Assembly: GCA_947627845.1 (NCBI GenBank) | Contig: CANQXQ010000005.1 | Span: 1 to 35,353 of the forward strand | Direction of reading: 5' to 3' | DNA: 35,353 nt | DNA from: an uncultured Bacilli bacterium | Lineage (GTDB): Bacteria > Bacillota_I > Bacilli_A > RF39 > UBA660 | Shown: piece after piece, positions 10,168 through 19,644 of the stretch | How the letters are laid out: every line of letters begins with the position of its first letter | Numbering within the stretch: position 1 is the first letter of the stretch | Made by a program: the position numbers and the translations under genes | Notes under the pieces: generated by a model | The model's input: the letters and a program-made list of their open reading frames with translations, nothing else | The model's database searches: none | What the model was told of the DNA's origin: nothing

Positions 10168-10476
10168 TAAATAAATCCTCTTCTCAAAACCGCCTCTTTT
10201 TTCCCTTTTTGAAGCATTAACATCCACTAAATCATCCCAAGTATAACCATAAGTTTGAACTAAAGCTCTTAACACTTCTAAAACATCCGCACATTCTTCT
10301 AATATTTCATTTTTATTTTGAGCTTTTCTTATTTCTAGTATTTCTTCCTCTAATTTGTTTTTTAATTCATTTTTATATTCTTGTTCATCCAAAATATGAT
10401 AGATAGCCTTTTCTTTATTGGCCTCTATAATTTCCGGAATTTTATCTCTAACTAATTTATTCATTAATTTTTCCAT
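10150..10476 (-). CDS. MazG-like / phosphoribosyl-ATP pyrophosphohydrolase-like NTP pyrophosphatase
   Basis: NKLVRDKIPEIIEAN...EEILEIRKAQNKNEILEECADVLEVLRAL. Confidence 0.75.
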   Translation of the reverse strand: MEKLMNKLVRDKIPEIIEANKEKAIYHILDEQEYKNELKNKLEEEILEIRKAQNKNEILEECADVLEVLRALVQTYGYTWDDLVDVNASKREKRGGFEKRIYLEKTKD

Positions 10477-10479
10477 AGC

Positions 10480-10662
10480 TTACCCTATAAAATCCATCAC
10501 AAAATTTGTAAGTAAATAACTTAAAGCAAAACTTAATGATAATACTAACAATTTTGCTTCAATTACTTTCCCTTTCTTCATAATTGGTCCAAAATTAACT
10601 CCATTAAAAATAAAAACACCCATTAAAGTAAAAAAGACATATAAATATATTTCTATTCTCAT
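10480..10662 (-). CDS. DUF1146 (YwzB-like) small membrane protein
   Basis: 60 aa, two predicted TM segments, YwzB-like pattern. Confidence 0.5.
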   Translation of the reverse strand: MRIEIYLYVFFTLMGVFIFNGVNFGPIMKKGKVIEAKLLVLSLSFALSYLLTNFVMDFIG

Positions 10663-11111
10663 AAATGTCCCTCTTCATAATCTAAAATAGCTTTTATTCT
10701 CTTTAAATGTCTTTCTTCACAAGCCTTTTTTGTATTTATAAAGGTGTCTATCATTTCTCTAACTACATTAATATCAGTTGTAACTTCACTTCCAATTGCT
10801 ATAACATTACAACCATTATGGTTCTTTCCTTTAAAAGCATCATCCACACTTACGGCACGAACACAACGAATACCTTTAACTTTATTAGCCGCAATACTCA
10901 TTCCTACTCCTGATGCACAAATTAAAATTCCTAAATTATTGCTATCTTCTCGAACTAGCTCCCCTAATCTAAAAGCAAAATCCGGGTAATCATCTAATTC
11001 ACTATTAGGAATACCAATATCAATAATATTTAAACCATTTTCTTTTAAATATCTAATTACTTTATTTTTTAAATCTACTCCTCTATGATCACAACCAATA
11101 TAAATTTTCAT
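10659..11111 (-). CDS. rpiB: Ribose-5-phosphate isomerase B
   Basis: MKIYIGCDHRGVDLKNKV, GILICASGVGMSIAANKVKGIRC. Confidence 0.93.
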   Translation of the reverse strand: MKIYIGCDHRGVDLKNKVIRYLKENGLNIIDIGIPNSELDDYPDFAFRLGELVREDSNNLGILICASGVGMSIAANKVKGIRCVRAVSVDDAFKGKNHNGCNVIAIGSEVTTDINVVREMIDTFINTKKACEERHLKRIKAILDYEEGHL

Positions 11112-11232
11112 ATTCTTCACCACTTTAATTTTATCAAATAAATTCTCTATTTAAAACTATAAACCCTTATATTATACTTAAATTTTACTTTTTTACGTTT
11201 ATATGCTATAATTCTTTCATGGAGAAAAAAAT

Positions 11233-11838
11233 ATGAAAATAACTTATAATAACAATCTTTTACATAGTAGTAATGAAAACATGATAGGTAATATCACTAT
11301 AGTTACCTCTCCCGTCAGTTGTGGTCTTAAAATAAATAATAAATCAACTAATTATTATAAAGATTTATCTTTGTCCAAAAATAAACATAATCATAAAGTA
11401 TTATTAGCAAGCTTAAGTAATAATACCTCTATTAATTTAGTTTTTACTCCGGAAGATATTTTATTAAATGGTATAATTGAACTTAAAGGAGCTCCCGGAA
11501 GTTATATCATATCTTTTGAAAATGGTATTTTAAAACTTATTTTTAAATCTCGCAAAGATAAAATAGAACATCTAACAACTCTAGGTTTATTAGAAAATAT
11601 TACTATTGAAGATTTAGATAAAATATTAGAAGAATTACTACCCTTAATAGCTAAACATATTAAAGATAATAGATTTATAGTCTATAATGATATTATCATA
11701 AATATTACGAATATAATTAATTATATCAATCAAACCCTAAATATTGCTCATAATATTATACCTACCCATACTATTGAATTAGGTCATATAGCTCAAGAAT
11801 TAGCTTTTAAAGAAGAAACTTTTAAAAGAAATATTTAA
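11233..11838 (+). CDS. Uncharacterized protein upstream of tatD
   Basis: 201 aa intact ORF; no family recognised. Confidence 0.7.
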   Translation: MKITYNNNLLHSSNENMIGNITIVTSPVSCGLKINNKSTNYYKDLSLSKNKHNHKVLLASLSNNTSINLVFTPEDILLNGIIELKGAPGSYIISFENGILKLIFKSRKDKIEHLTTLGLLENITIEDLDKILEELLPLIAKHIKDNRFIVYNDIIINITNIINYINQTLNIAHNIIPTHTIELGHIAQELAFKEETFKRNI

Positions 11839-11847
11839 GAGGTTGAA

Positions 11848-12597
11848 ATGTTTACAGATACCCATTGCCATATCTTTAGAGAGTATTATGAAGATATTGA
11901 TCAAGTATTAAATGATGCTTCTCTAAATCTAGTTAATCGTTATATTAATAATGGTACTGATTTAAAGTCTAATAAAGAAATTTTAAGTCTAATTAATAAG
12001 TATAGTAATATGTATGGAGCTATTGGTATTCATCCCGAAGCAGTAGATACCTATACATCTACAGATTTAGAAGAATTAAAAAATAATTTAAATAATTCTA
12101 AAGTTATAGCTATCGGTGAAATAGGCTTAGATTATCATTATACAAAAGAAAATAAACTAAAACAAATAGAATTATTTGAAGCACAATTAAAATTAGCTCA
12201 AGATTATAACCTTCCGGTAATAGTCCATAGTCGGGAAGCAACTAACGATACTATTAATTGTTTAAAAAAGTATCATATTAAAGGTGTAATTCACTCTTTT
12301 AGCGGAAGCCTTGAAACAGCTCAAATATATCTTAAAATGGGCTTTAAATTAGGTATAAATGGGGTTATTACTTTTAAGAATGCTAACTTAAAAGATGTAA
12401 TCAAAAATATACCTCTAACTAGTATTATATTAGAAACAGATAGCCCTTATTTAACTCCCGAACCATATCGGGGAACTAAAAATGAACCTAAAAGGATTTT
12501 AGATATAGCTAAATTTCTATGTGATTTATATAATATTTCTTTAGAAGAATTAGCTAAAATAACTAATGACAATATCAAAGATATTTTTAATATTTAA
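11848..12597 (+). CDS. tatD: TatD-family metal-dependent DNase
   Basis: FTDTHCH, IGEIGLDYHY, PVIVHSREA, LETDSPYLTPEPYRGTKNEP. Confidence 0.95.
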   Translation: MFTDTHCHIFREYYEDIDQVLNDASLNLVNRYINNGTDLKSNKEILSLINKYSNMYGAIGIHPEAVDTYTSTDLEELKNNLNNSKVIAIGEIGLDYHYTKENKLKQIELFEAQLKLAQDYNLPVIVHSREATNDTINCLKKYHIKGVIHSFSGSLETAQIYLKMGFKLGINGVITFKNANLKDVIKNIPLTSIILETDSPYLTPEPYRGTKNEPKRILDIAKFLCDLYNISLEELAKITNDNIKDIFNI

Positions 12598-12621
12598 AAT
12601 ATTTTAATCAAAAAATCATTG

Positions 12622-12666
12622 ATTTTCCCCACTTAATACCGTTATATGGTATTTACCGGGGAAAAT
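12622..12666. repeat. Nested imperfect palindrome in the tatD-3D intergenic region
   Basis: ATTTTCCCC-actt-AATACC-gttatat-GGTATT-tacc-GGGGAAAAT. Confidence 0.7.
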
Positions 12667-12767
12667 ATGAAAAAAATTATACAATAATTACCAGTAATAA
12701 CCTAAATCATATTTTTGACATTTAATATTATATATGCTAAAATATTAATACATATTGAGGTGAAAAT

Positions 12768-13337
12768 ATGAAAAGTAAATTTATTTACTTTCTAAATATA
12801 ATTAAATTATTTATCATAGTTATAGCTTTACTTTGCTTAAAATCATCTTCATCCAAAACTCAAATATTTAGTGCTAATGAAAATATCAATAAAAGTGTTG
12901 ACTTATCAACTATGGCTATTTATATAAATAAAGAAGAAGAAGAAAAAGCTAATGAAGAAGCTATGCAAAAATACATTTGGGGTGTTCTAGATAGCTATAC
13001 TGGTGATTTAACGGGATATGGTGCCTTTTGTCCTTTATGTACTGGACATTTAGCTTGTATGAGTGATTTAGACTTAAGTAATGGTAGAACAACTTATGTT
13101 GATAAAACTTATGGTGAAGTAAGAATAGTCGCATCAAGTAAAAATTTACCATGCGGTACTATTATCAAATTTGATAGTAAAAAGATAAGTGATGACCCCG
13201 TTATAGCAATAGTCTTAGACCGTGGTGTTTTAGGAAATGATATTGATTTATTATCTCCAAGTGAACAATATGCTGCGGACTATGTCGGTAGAAGTAAAAT
13301 AACCTATGATGTTTTAAGAATGGGATGGACAAAATAA
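12768..13337 (+). CDS. Secreted 3D-domain protein (YabE/Rpf-like C-terminal domain without G5)
   Basis: N-terminal TM; LTGYGAFCPLCTGHLAC...SSKNLPCGTIIKF...IAIVLDRG; between tatD and rsmA as in Bacilli. Confidence 0.75.
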   Translation: MKSKFIYFLNIIKLFIIVIALLCLKSSSSKTQIFSANENINKSVDLSTMAIYINKEEEEKANEEAMQKYIWGVLDSYTGDLTGYGAFCPLCTGHLACMSDLDLSNGRTTYVDKTYGEVRIVASSKNLPCGTIIKFDSKKISDDPVIAIVLDRGVLGNDIDLLSPSEQYAADYVGRSKITYDVLRMGWTK

Positions 13338-13363
13338 TCCCATTTTTTATGAAGAGGAATAAT

Positions 13364-14140
13364 ATGGAAATAAAAGCAAAAAAAAGTTTAGGGCAAAATT
13401 TCTTACAAGATGAACAAGTATTACAAAATATTGCTAATTCTATTAAAACCAATGAAAATGATTTAATCATTGAAATAGGCGCGGGAACAGGTGCTTTAAC
13501 TAAATATTTAAAACAAAAAAATAGTTATCTAATCTGCTATGAAATAGATACTCGGCTAAAAAATATTTTAGATAAATATCAAAATAATAAAACTAAAATA
13601 ATATATAAAGACTTTTTAAAAACAAATATTATTGAAGACATCCCATATAATTATAATAATATATATATTATAGCAAATATCCCTTACTATATAACAACCC
13701 CAATTATAAAACATATAATAAACTTACCCAAATTAAATAGTATGACTCTTTTAGTTCAAAAAGAAGTCGCGAAACGTTTATCAGCTAAACCAAATACTAA
13801 AGATTATGGTTCTTTAACAGTATATTTAAATTATTATTTTAATATTAATTATTTATTTAATGTTAAAAATACATGTTTTAAACCTATACCTAAAGTAGAT
13901 AGTGCTGTAATTAATTTCATAAAAAAAGATAAATATAACTTAAAAAATGAAGATATATTCTTTAAATTAATAAATGATTCATTTAAACAAAAAAGAAAAA
14001 CATTAAAAAACAATTTAAAAGATTATAACTGGAATAAAATAAAAGAAATACTAGAAAAAAACAATTTAAATGAAACAATAAGAGCAGAACAAATACCAAT
14101 AGAAGTATACATAGAAATAGCAAATAAACTAGAACATTAG
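13364..14140 (+). CDS. rsmA: 16S rRNA dimethyladenosine transferase (RsmA/KsgA)
   Basis: KKSLGQNFLQDEQVLQNI, IEIGAGTGALT, NIPYYITTPII. Confidence 0.95.
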   Translation: MEIKAKKSLGQNFLQDEQVLQNIANSIKTNENDLIIEIGAGTGALTKYLKQKNSYLICYEIDTRLKNILDKYQNNKTKIIYKDFLKTNIIEDIPYNYNNIYIIANIPYYITTPIIKHIINLPKLNSMTLLVQKEVAKRLSAKPNTKDYGSLTVYLNYYFNINYLFNVKNTCFKPIPKVDSAVINFIKKDKYNLKNEDIFFKLINDSFKQKRKTLKNNLKDYNWNKIKEILEKNNLNETIRAEQIPIEVYIEIANKLEH

Positions 14141-14155
14141 TTCGTTATATATAAC

Positions 14156-14186
14156 ACATAGAAAATACTACTAGTATTTTCTATGT
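14156..14186. terminator. Strong bidirectional stem-loop between rsmA and the convergent surface gene
   Basis: 14-bp perfect stem ACATAGAAAATACT-act-AGTATTTTCTATGT; a second 11-bp stem at 14202-14225. Confidence 0.65.
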
Positions 14187-14289
14187 AAGGATTTAAAAAA
14201 AATATATAAGATAAATCTTATATATCAAACCAAAAGCTATATTTAATTGTAACTACACTCCTTGAAAGCGTCTCACTCATACATATTTG

Positions 14290-15747
14290 CTATGTTGCAA
14301 ATACGTATGGATTTTGATACGTTCCTGCTCCTGTGAAATTATTATCAGGTATCACATTTATTACTGGACGCACACCATATTTTTCGAACGTGGTGGCGCC
14401 GGTGTACACGTTGTCGTAGTCGAGGTAGCCAGTACCAGCCACACGGAACACGTTAGCGTAACTACTGGCATAGCTATTATAGCCAGACGGAGACATTGTC
14501 CAATAATACTCTCCTACATGCATATAGTTACTTGTGACTTTTCCATCGGAATCATATAACATTCCTGCTAATGCTACTTCATCTGCGGTAATTAAACCTA
14601 CTGGTATATCTAATGCACCATTTCCACTTCCGGCATCTGTACTTGTAGTGAACAAATCATTCTTATTACATGATAAATCTGGTACTACTGGGCTTAAATA
14701 GTCCCAGCTTGTATTCGTTAATCTTGATGATGGTGCATATATTGTTTGATTTGCTCCACTTCCATCTCCTGTGTAGCTTTCTCTTGAAGTTCCTATTCTT
14801 CTATCATTACAAAATCCTGTATGTCCACTTAGTTTAGATGATAGTGAACCCAAGTTTGTTCCACCATACCATGTTTTTACTGCTGTTGCTATTGTACTTG
14901 GGCTTGAGTTTGAATGTGTTTGTGTATAATTACCACTTTCTGAACCATAGTAGTAACCTACATAGGTATTGTTTTTATATGAAACATTATATTTTGTACT
15001 TGTTACCGCCATAACTATAGCATTTTTTGTTTGTGTTGCTGTTGAACCTGTTGGTGGAGTATTTGTTGCTGTGCTTGTTCCGGTATATATCATCCTTAAT
15101 GTTCCATCACTATTTATTCTTACTATTCGCCACCATATATAATTTCCGTTATTGTCTTTTCCAAATACTGCCCAGTTATCTTTTGGTGCTCCCCTAAACA
15201 CATAGGTTGTTCCTCCATTTTCTGAATATGAATACACTTTTCCTTTTGTACTAGTTTGGTCTTTTGTTACTGAAGTTAAACTTGTTACTGTAAAATTACT
15301 TTTACTTGCTTTTTCTAGCATTCCTAATGTTCCACTATGTTGTGGTTTAAATGCTTTTTTAAAATAGAAAAAACATTTACTCCCTTTTTTTAATCCTCCA
15401 ATTACTAAATTACCATTATCATCTGTTGACAAATTTACTTCTGTATCATGTTCACTTGGATTTGTTGTATAACAATAACTTCTAGTATCTAATTCATATC
15501 CTACTCCTGGCATAGTAGTTATAGGTTTGTCTCCACTTCCATCATTCTTATACATAGCTATTGCATTTAAATCTGGTACTGTATATGTTATATTTCCACT
15601 TATCAATTCTACACTTTGTGTATTCCTATAATTTGCTTTACTAGTTAAATAATTTATTAATATAAATATACTTGCTGTTAATATTATTCCTAAAATAAAT
15701 GCTACTTTTACTTTCTTACTATTTACTTCTAATTTTTCTATTTTCAT
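14290..15747 (-). CDS. Membrane-anchored surface protein with C-terminal DGR-target-like (C-type lectin-fold-like) region
   Basis: N-terminal TM (VAFILGIILTASIFILINYL), Ser/Thr/Gly-rich ectodomain, C-terminal GLITADEVALAGMLY...YYWTMSPSGYNS...YGVRPVINV. Confidence 0.8.
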   Translation of the reverse strand: MKIEKLEVNSKKVKVAFILGIILTASIFILINYLTSKANYRNTQSVELISGNITYTVPDLNAIAMYKNDGSGDKPITTMPGVGYELDTRSYCYTTNPSEHDTEVNLSTDDNGNLVIGGLKKGSKCFFYFKKAFKPQHSGTLGMLEKASKSNFTVTSLTSVTKDQTSTKGKVYSYSENGGTTYVFRGAPKDNWAVFGKDNNGNYIWWRIVRINSDGTLRMIYTGTSTATNTPPTGSTATQTKNAIVMAVTSTKYNVSYKNNTYVGYYYGSESGNYTQTHSNSSPSTIATAVKTWYGGTNLGSLSSKLSGHTGFCNDRRIGTSRESYTGDGSGANQTIYAPSSRLTNTSWDYLSPVVPDLSCNKNDLFTTSTDAGSGNGALDIPVGLITADEVALAGMLYDSDGKVTSNYMHVGEYYWTMSPSGYNSYASSYANVFRVAGTGYLDYDNVYTGATTFEKYGVRPVINVIPDNNFTGAGTYQNPYVFAT

Positions 15748-15918
15748 CTTATTCTCCTTATTCTTTTATAGATTATATAACTTATTTAAATATATTTCAT
15801 TACATTCGACAAAAGTTATCATAATCTATTATATATTTATCATTTATAATTCTACTATAGTTTTAACATTTTTTCAATATTAATAATATATTTTTTTTTA
15901 AATACATATAATTTACTG

Positions 15919-16701
15919 GTGATATTATTGGAACTTAAAAGAGGAGATTTGGTTACCAGAATAAGTTATAATCATGATACTGTCTTTAAAATAACTAATA
16001 TAAAAAATGACATCTATTATTTAAAAGGAACAGAAGTAAGATTATATGCGGATGCCCCCTTAAATGATTTAATTAAATATATACCTGAAGAAAAAATTGA
16101 AATTAAAGAAGAAATCGTGGAAGAAAAAGAATTAAATCGTAGTGAATATTTTTATTTACCAGGTAAAATATTACATATTGATGGTGACAAAGATTATTTA
16201 ACTAAATGTTTAAATTATTATAAAAAAAAAGGACTATACGCCATCGGAAAAAAAGTAAGTGAAGAACATATTTTTGAAAATATTTTACCTATGTTAGAAG
16301 AATATAAACCTGATATAGTAATCATTACTGGTCATGATGCTTATTACCCCAAAAAAGGCGATATAAATAATTTAAAAAATTATCGTAACACGACGAATTT
16401 CATCAAAGCCGTTAAAGTCGCTCGTAAATATGAAAAATCGCACGAAAAATTAGTTATTATTGCTGGAGCTTGTCAATCCAATTATGAAGAATTAATTAAA
16501 GCTGGGGCTAATTTTGCATCATCACCCAAACGCGTAAATATTCATGCTTTAGATCCCGCCATTATTGCTAGTGAACTTGCTTTAACAGAAAGAAACAAAG
16601 AAATAAATTTGCTTGAATTATTAGATAAAACTAAATATGGTATTGAAGGTATGGGCGGTATTAAATGTAACGGTCTAATGTATGTTGGTTACCCTAGATA
16701 G
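15919..16701 (+). CDS. yabG: YabG-family sporulation-specific protease
   Basis: KRGDLVTRISYNHDTVFKI...GTEVRLYADAPLNDL; downstream of rsmA and upstream of veg. Confidence 0.88.
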   Translation: MILLELKRGDLVTRISYNHDTVFKITNIKNDIYYLKGTEVRLYADAPLNDLIKYIPEEKIEIKEEIVEEKELNRSEYFYLPGKILHIDGDKDYLTKCLNYYKKKGLYAIGKKVSEEHIFENILPMLEEYKPDIVIITGHDAYYPKKGDINNLKNYRNTTNFIKAVKVARKYEKSHEKLVIIAGACQSNYEELIKAGANFASSPKRVNIHALDPAIIASELALTERNKEINLLELLDKTKYGIEGMGGIKCNGLMYVGYPR

Positions 16702-16709
16702 GAGGAATT

Positions 16710-16922
16710 TTGAATATTGATTTAATCAAAAAAGAATTAAGAGAAAATTTAAATAAACCGGTTAAAATTAAAGTATATGGCATGCGTAATAAAACCAGTG
16801 AATATAGTGGTATTATTAGTCATATCTACCCTAATATATTTACTATCATAACTGATGGAATAGAAAAAAGTTTTAATTATCGAGATATTATAACTGGTGA
16901 TATTAAACTAAAATATAATTAA
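16710..16922 (+). CDS. veg: Veg family protein
   Basis: Similar to Veg over its length (LRENLNKPVKIKVYGMRNKTSEYSGIISHIYPNIFTI); position after yabG. Confidence 0.8.
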   Translation: MNIDLIKKELRENLNKPVKIKVYGMRNKTSEYSGIISHIYPNIFTIITDGIEKSFNYRDIITGDIKLKYN

Positions 16923-16994
16923 ACTCTTGCTATTTCCTTAAAATTGCTATAAAATATAATTAAGTTGAAGAACTTTAGAAGGGAAAAGAATATT

Positions 16995-17252
16995 ATGCAA
17001 ATTACATCAGTAAGCGTACGCAAAATTGAAAAAGAAGGTTCTAGAATGAAAGGAATAGCATCAGTTTTAATTGATGATTCATTCGCTATTCATGACATTC
17101 GAATAATCGAAGGAGACAGCGGCTTATTTATAGCTATGCCTAGTAGAAAAACTGCTACTGGTGGATATAGAGATATAGCTCACCCCATAAATCCAGATGT
17201 ACGTAAAATGTTTGAAGAAGCTATTTTAAAAGAATACGAAAAAGCTGAATAA
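16995..17252 (+). CDS. spoVG: SpoVG family regulator
   Basis: [52 protein letters not shown]. Confidence 0.95.
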   Translation: MQITSVSVRKIEKEGSRMKGIASVLIDDSFAIHDIRIIEGDSGLFIAMPSRKTATGGYRDIAHPINPDVRKMFEEAILKEYEKAE

Positions 17253-17259
17253 AAATTTT

Positions 17260-17286
17260 AAAAAGTACGCTCAAGCGTACTTTTTT
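17260..17286 (+). terminator. Rho-independent terminator of spoVG
   Basis: AAAAAGTACGC-TCAA-GCGTACTTTTTT. Confidence 0.85.
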
Positions 17287-17378
17287 CATGAAAAAATCAA
17301 AAAAGTTCTCTCTATAGTACAAAATTTTCATTCTAAATAATCTAAAATAAACATATCATTTATTAAGGAGAAATTTTA

Positions 17379-17669
17379 ATGGAAAATAAAGAAGAACTAA
17401 TAACTTATGGTAATCATGAATTAAAAATAATTGATCGTCGTGAAATATCATTAACTGGCATTAAAAAAATAACCAGTTTTGATAGTGAAGAGTTTCTACT
17501 TGAAAGTAATATGGGTTTAATCTTAATTAAAGGAAGTAATCTAGAAATAATGCGTTTAGACACTCATGATGGTAATGTTAAAATAAAAGGCAAAATAAAT
17601 GGTTTTAACTATCTAGATAATAAAGAAAAACCCAAAGAAGAGAGTATTATTTCCAAATTATTTAAATAA
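17379..17669 (+). CDS. yabP: Sporulation protein YabP
   Basis: NHELKIIDRREISLTGIKKITSFDSEEFLLES; adjacent yabQ and divIC. Confidence 0.85.
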   Translation: MENKEELITYGNHELKIIDRREISLTGIKKITSFDSEEFLLESNMGLILIKGSNLEIMRLDTHDGNVKIKGKINGFNYLDNKEKPKEESIISKLFK

Positions 17670-18001
17670 TGAATGCTAAAACTCAAATAATTGTTTTATT
17701 ATTTTCTTATCTATTTGGTTTTTTATTTTATTATTTATATCACTTAAATTATCACTTAATAAAAAAATATAAATCATTTTTTAAAAGCATTATAACTATT
17801 ATGTTTATGTATAACATAGTTTTAATTTATCTAATTTGTTTATATAAAATTAATGATGGTATGTTTCATATCTACTTTTTCTTCATGTTAATACTCGGTT
17901 ATATTAGTGCTATAAAAATTAAAAAACTACTGTTAAGTAATGTAAAATTTTCTAAATTTATTGCGAAAATAAAAAAGACATGTTATACTTTAAAAAAATA
18001 G
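17669..18001 (+). CDS. yabQ: Spore cortex protein YabQ-like membrane protein
   Basis: Multi-TM 110 aa ORF between yabP and divIC. Confidence 0.7.
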   Translation: MNAKTQIIVLLFSYLFGFLFYYLYHLNYHLIKKYKSFFKSIITIMFMYNIVLIYLICLYKINDGMFHIYFFFMLILGYISAIKIKKLLLSNVKFSKFIAKIKKTCYTLKK

Positions 18002-18014
18002 GGGTGATATATTT

Positions 18015-18311
18015 ATGGCCAAAGTAACCAAAAAAGAAAAACGACGTCTAACTTTATTTGTTATGGTATTTATTTTCATAATTGCTTTCATGTGCGTTAA
18101 TATTTTCCCTGATTGGTTAAAAATAATGGCTAATAATAAAGAAAAAACTGTATTAGAAACTGAATATGAAGATTTATTAAACACCGAAGAAGCCTTAAAA
18201 GCCGAAGTTGAAAAATTAAAAAATCCCGAATATGTAGAAAGATATGCCAAAGAAAAATTTTTATATACCAAACCTAATGAAATAATCATAAGAAAAACAG
18301 ATAATGACTAA
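18015..18311 (+). CDS. divIC: Septum formation initiator DivIC
   Basis: Single TM followed by coiled coil, KNPEYVERYAKEKFLYTKPNEI. Confidence 0.85.
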   Translation: MAKVTKKEKRRLTLFVMVFIFIIAFMCVNIFPDWLKIMANNKEKTVLETEYEDLLNTEEALKAEVEKLKNPEYVERYAKEKFLYTKPNEIIIRKTDND

Positions 18312-18322
18312 TATCTGTTTTT
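18294..18322 (+). terminator. Rho-independent terminator after divIC
   Basis: AAAACAGATA-loop-TATCTGTTTT plus T-tract. Confidence 0.7.
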
Positions 18323-18624
18323 TAAACAAGTTAATTTCTATTTTTAACTTATTTCCCTATTTGTAAAAATTAATTAAGTCCGTATAACCTTACACCTGTT
18401 TGCAATTTTAGCTTGTAATATTTTATTATTAAGATTATTAAGACTATATATCTAACATTAGCCCAGTTATTTTAAAAAAATCTCTTTATATTTCTTTTTG
18501 TATATAACATAGTTTTTTCCTTTCTTAAAAGAATACCAATGTTTTATATTGAAACAATCTTTTTTACTAAATACTTTGTTTCTTTCCTAAACTAGTGATA
18601 TAATATTTTAACAAAGGAGCAGTT

Positions 18625-19614
18625 ATGAAAAGATTTAAAAATAAAGAAATAATTAAAATTTTAAAAAAACAAACTATTAATTTAATTATTAGTTTAGTAT
18701 TTTTATTTATAAGTATAAGTTTAATAGCCACTCGAATTTATTTAGAAAATAAAGCCAAAAAAGCTAGTATCTACCTAAATAATGTAATTGAAAATTTAAA
18801 TAATCGGCCCAATGTTTATTCTAATTTAAATTTATATGCGATTGAAACTTTTGTTGCCGAATCAACTTTAAATAAAGATTTAAAAATATATATTGTAAGT
18901 GATGATAAGCATTATTTTTTAGCCACCATGAATTCTAAATTATATAATAAAATAAAAGCTCATGACTTTACTAAAGGCCCATATAAAATATATGGCTTAA
19001 GTACTAAAGTAGATGCCAATTTAAAAAAAATCATCATGGATGCTTACTCTGAAGAAGATTTTACTGATCAAGACTTTTATAATTTATATGGTGGAGTTTA
19101 TATAGATACATCTTATAGTAATAAAGCTTTTCCTATTTTACTTATATTAGGAATTTTCTCTTTAATAATAAGTATAGGTTTTTTAATTAAATATATTATT
19201 TCTAAAACTAAAATAAATAGAGACTTAAAAAGGATAAATGATAATGATTTAAAAAGAATAGAAACTGAATTAAAATCCTCTGATACTCTAAAATACCCTG
19301 AAAATAAATTATTTTTAACTAAAAATTATATTATAAACTTAAATAAAGGCCTTAAAGTTATTACCTATGATAATATAATTTGGGCTTATGAAAATCTTAT
19401 CAAAGGAAAAGGCAAAAATAAAAACATTCTTCTTATGAATAAAGATGGTATATTAATTACAGTGGCAAATTTTAAAAATAATGATGAAAATGAAGCTAAA
19501 ATAATCAATATTCTTACTAAAATAAACGAAAAAAATAAAGATATATTAATAGGCTTTTCAAGTGAAAATTTAAAAAAAGCCCAAGCTAAAATTAAAGAAA
19601 AAATTAATAAGTGA
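18625..19614 (+). CDS. Uncharacterized two-TM membrane protein
   Basis: 329 aa; TM near residues 15-35 and 170-190; no recognised motif. Confidence 0.7.
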   Translation: MKRFKNKEIIKILKKQTINLIISLVFLFISISLIATRIYLENKAKKASIYLNNVIENLNNRPNVYSNLNLYAIETFVAESTLNKDLKIYIVSDDKHYFLATMNSKLYNKIKAHDFTKGPYKIYGLSTKVDANLKKIIMDAYSEEDFTDQDFYNLYGGVYIDTSYSNKAFPILLILGIFSLIISIGFLIKYIISKTKINRDLKRINDNDLKRIETELKSSDTLKYPENKLFLTKNYIINLNKGLKVITYDNIIWAYENLIKGKGKNKNILLMNKDGILITVANFKNNDENEAKIINILTKINEKNKDILIGFSSENLKKAQAKIKEKINK

Positions 19615-19644
19615 TTTTTTCTTTTTTAATACATATATATTAAT

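Noticed and set aside
10707-10989. Plus-strand ORFs (10707-10913, 10744-10989)
   Set aside because: Antisense to rpiB, which has strong motif support.
14287-14559. 90-aa plus-strand ORF MLCCKYVWILIRSC...
   Set aside because: Antisense shadow of the C-terminus and GC-rich island of the 14290-15747 gene; no RBS or protein-like composition.
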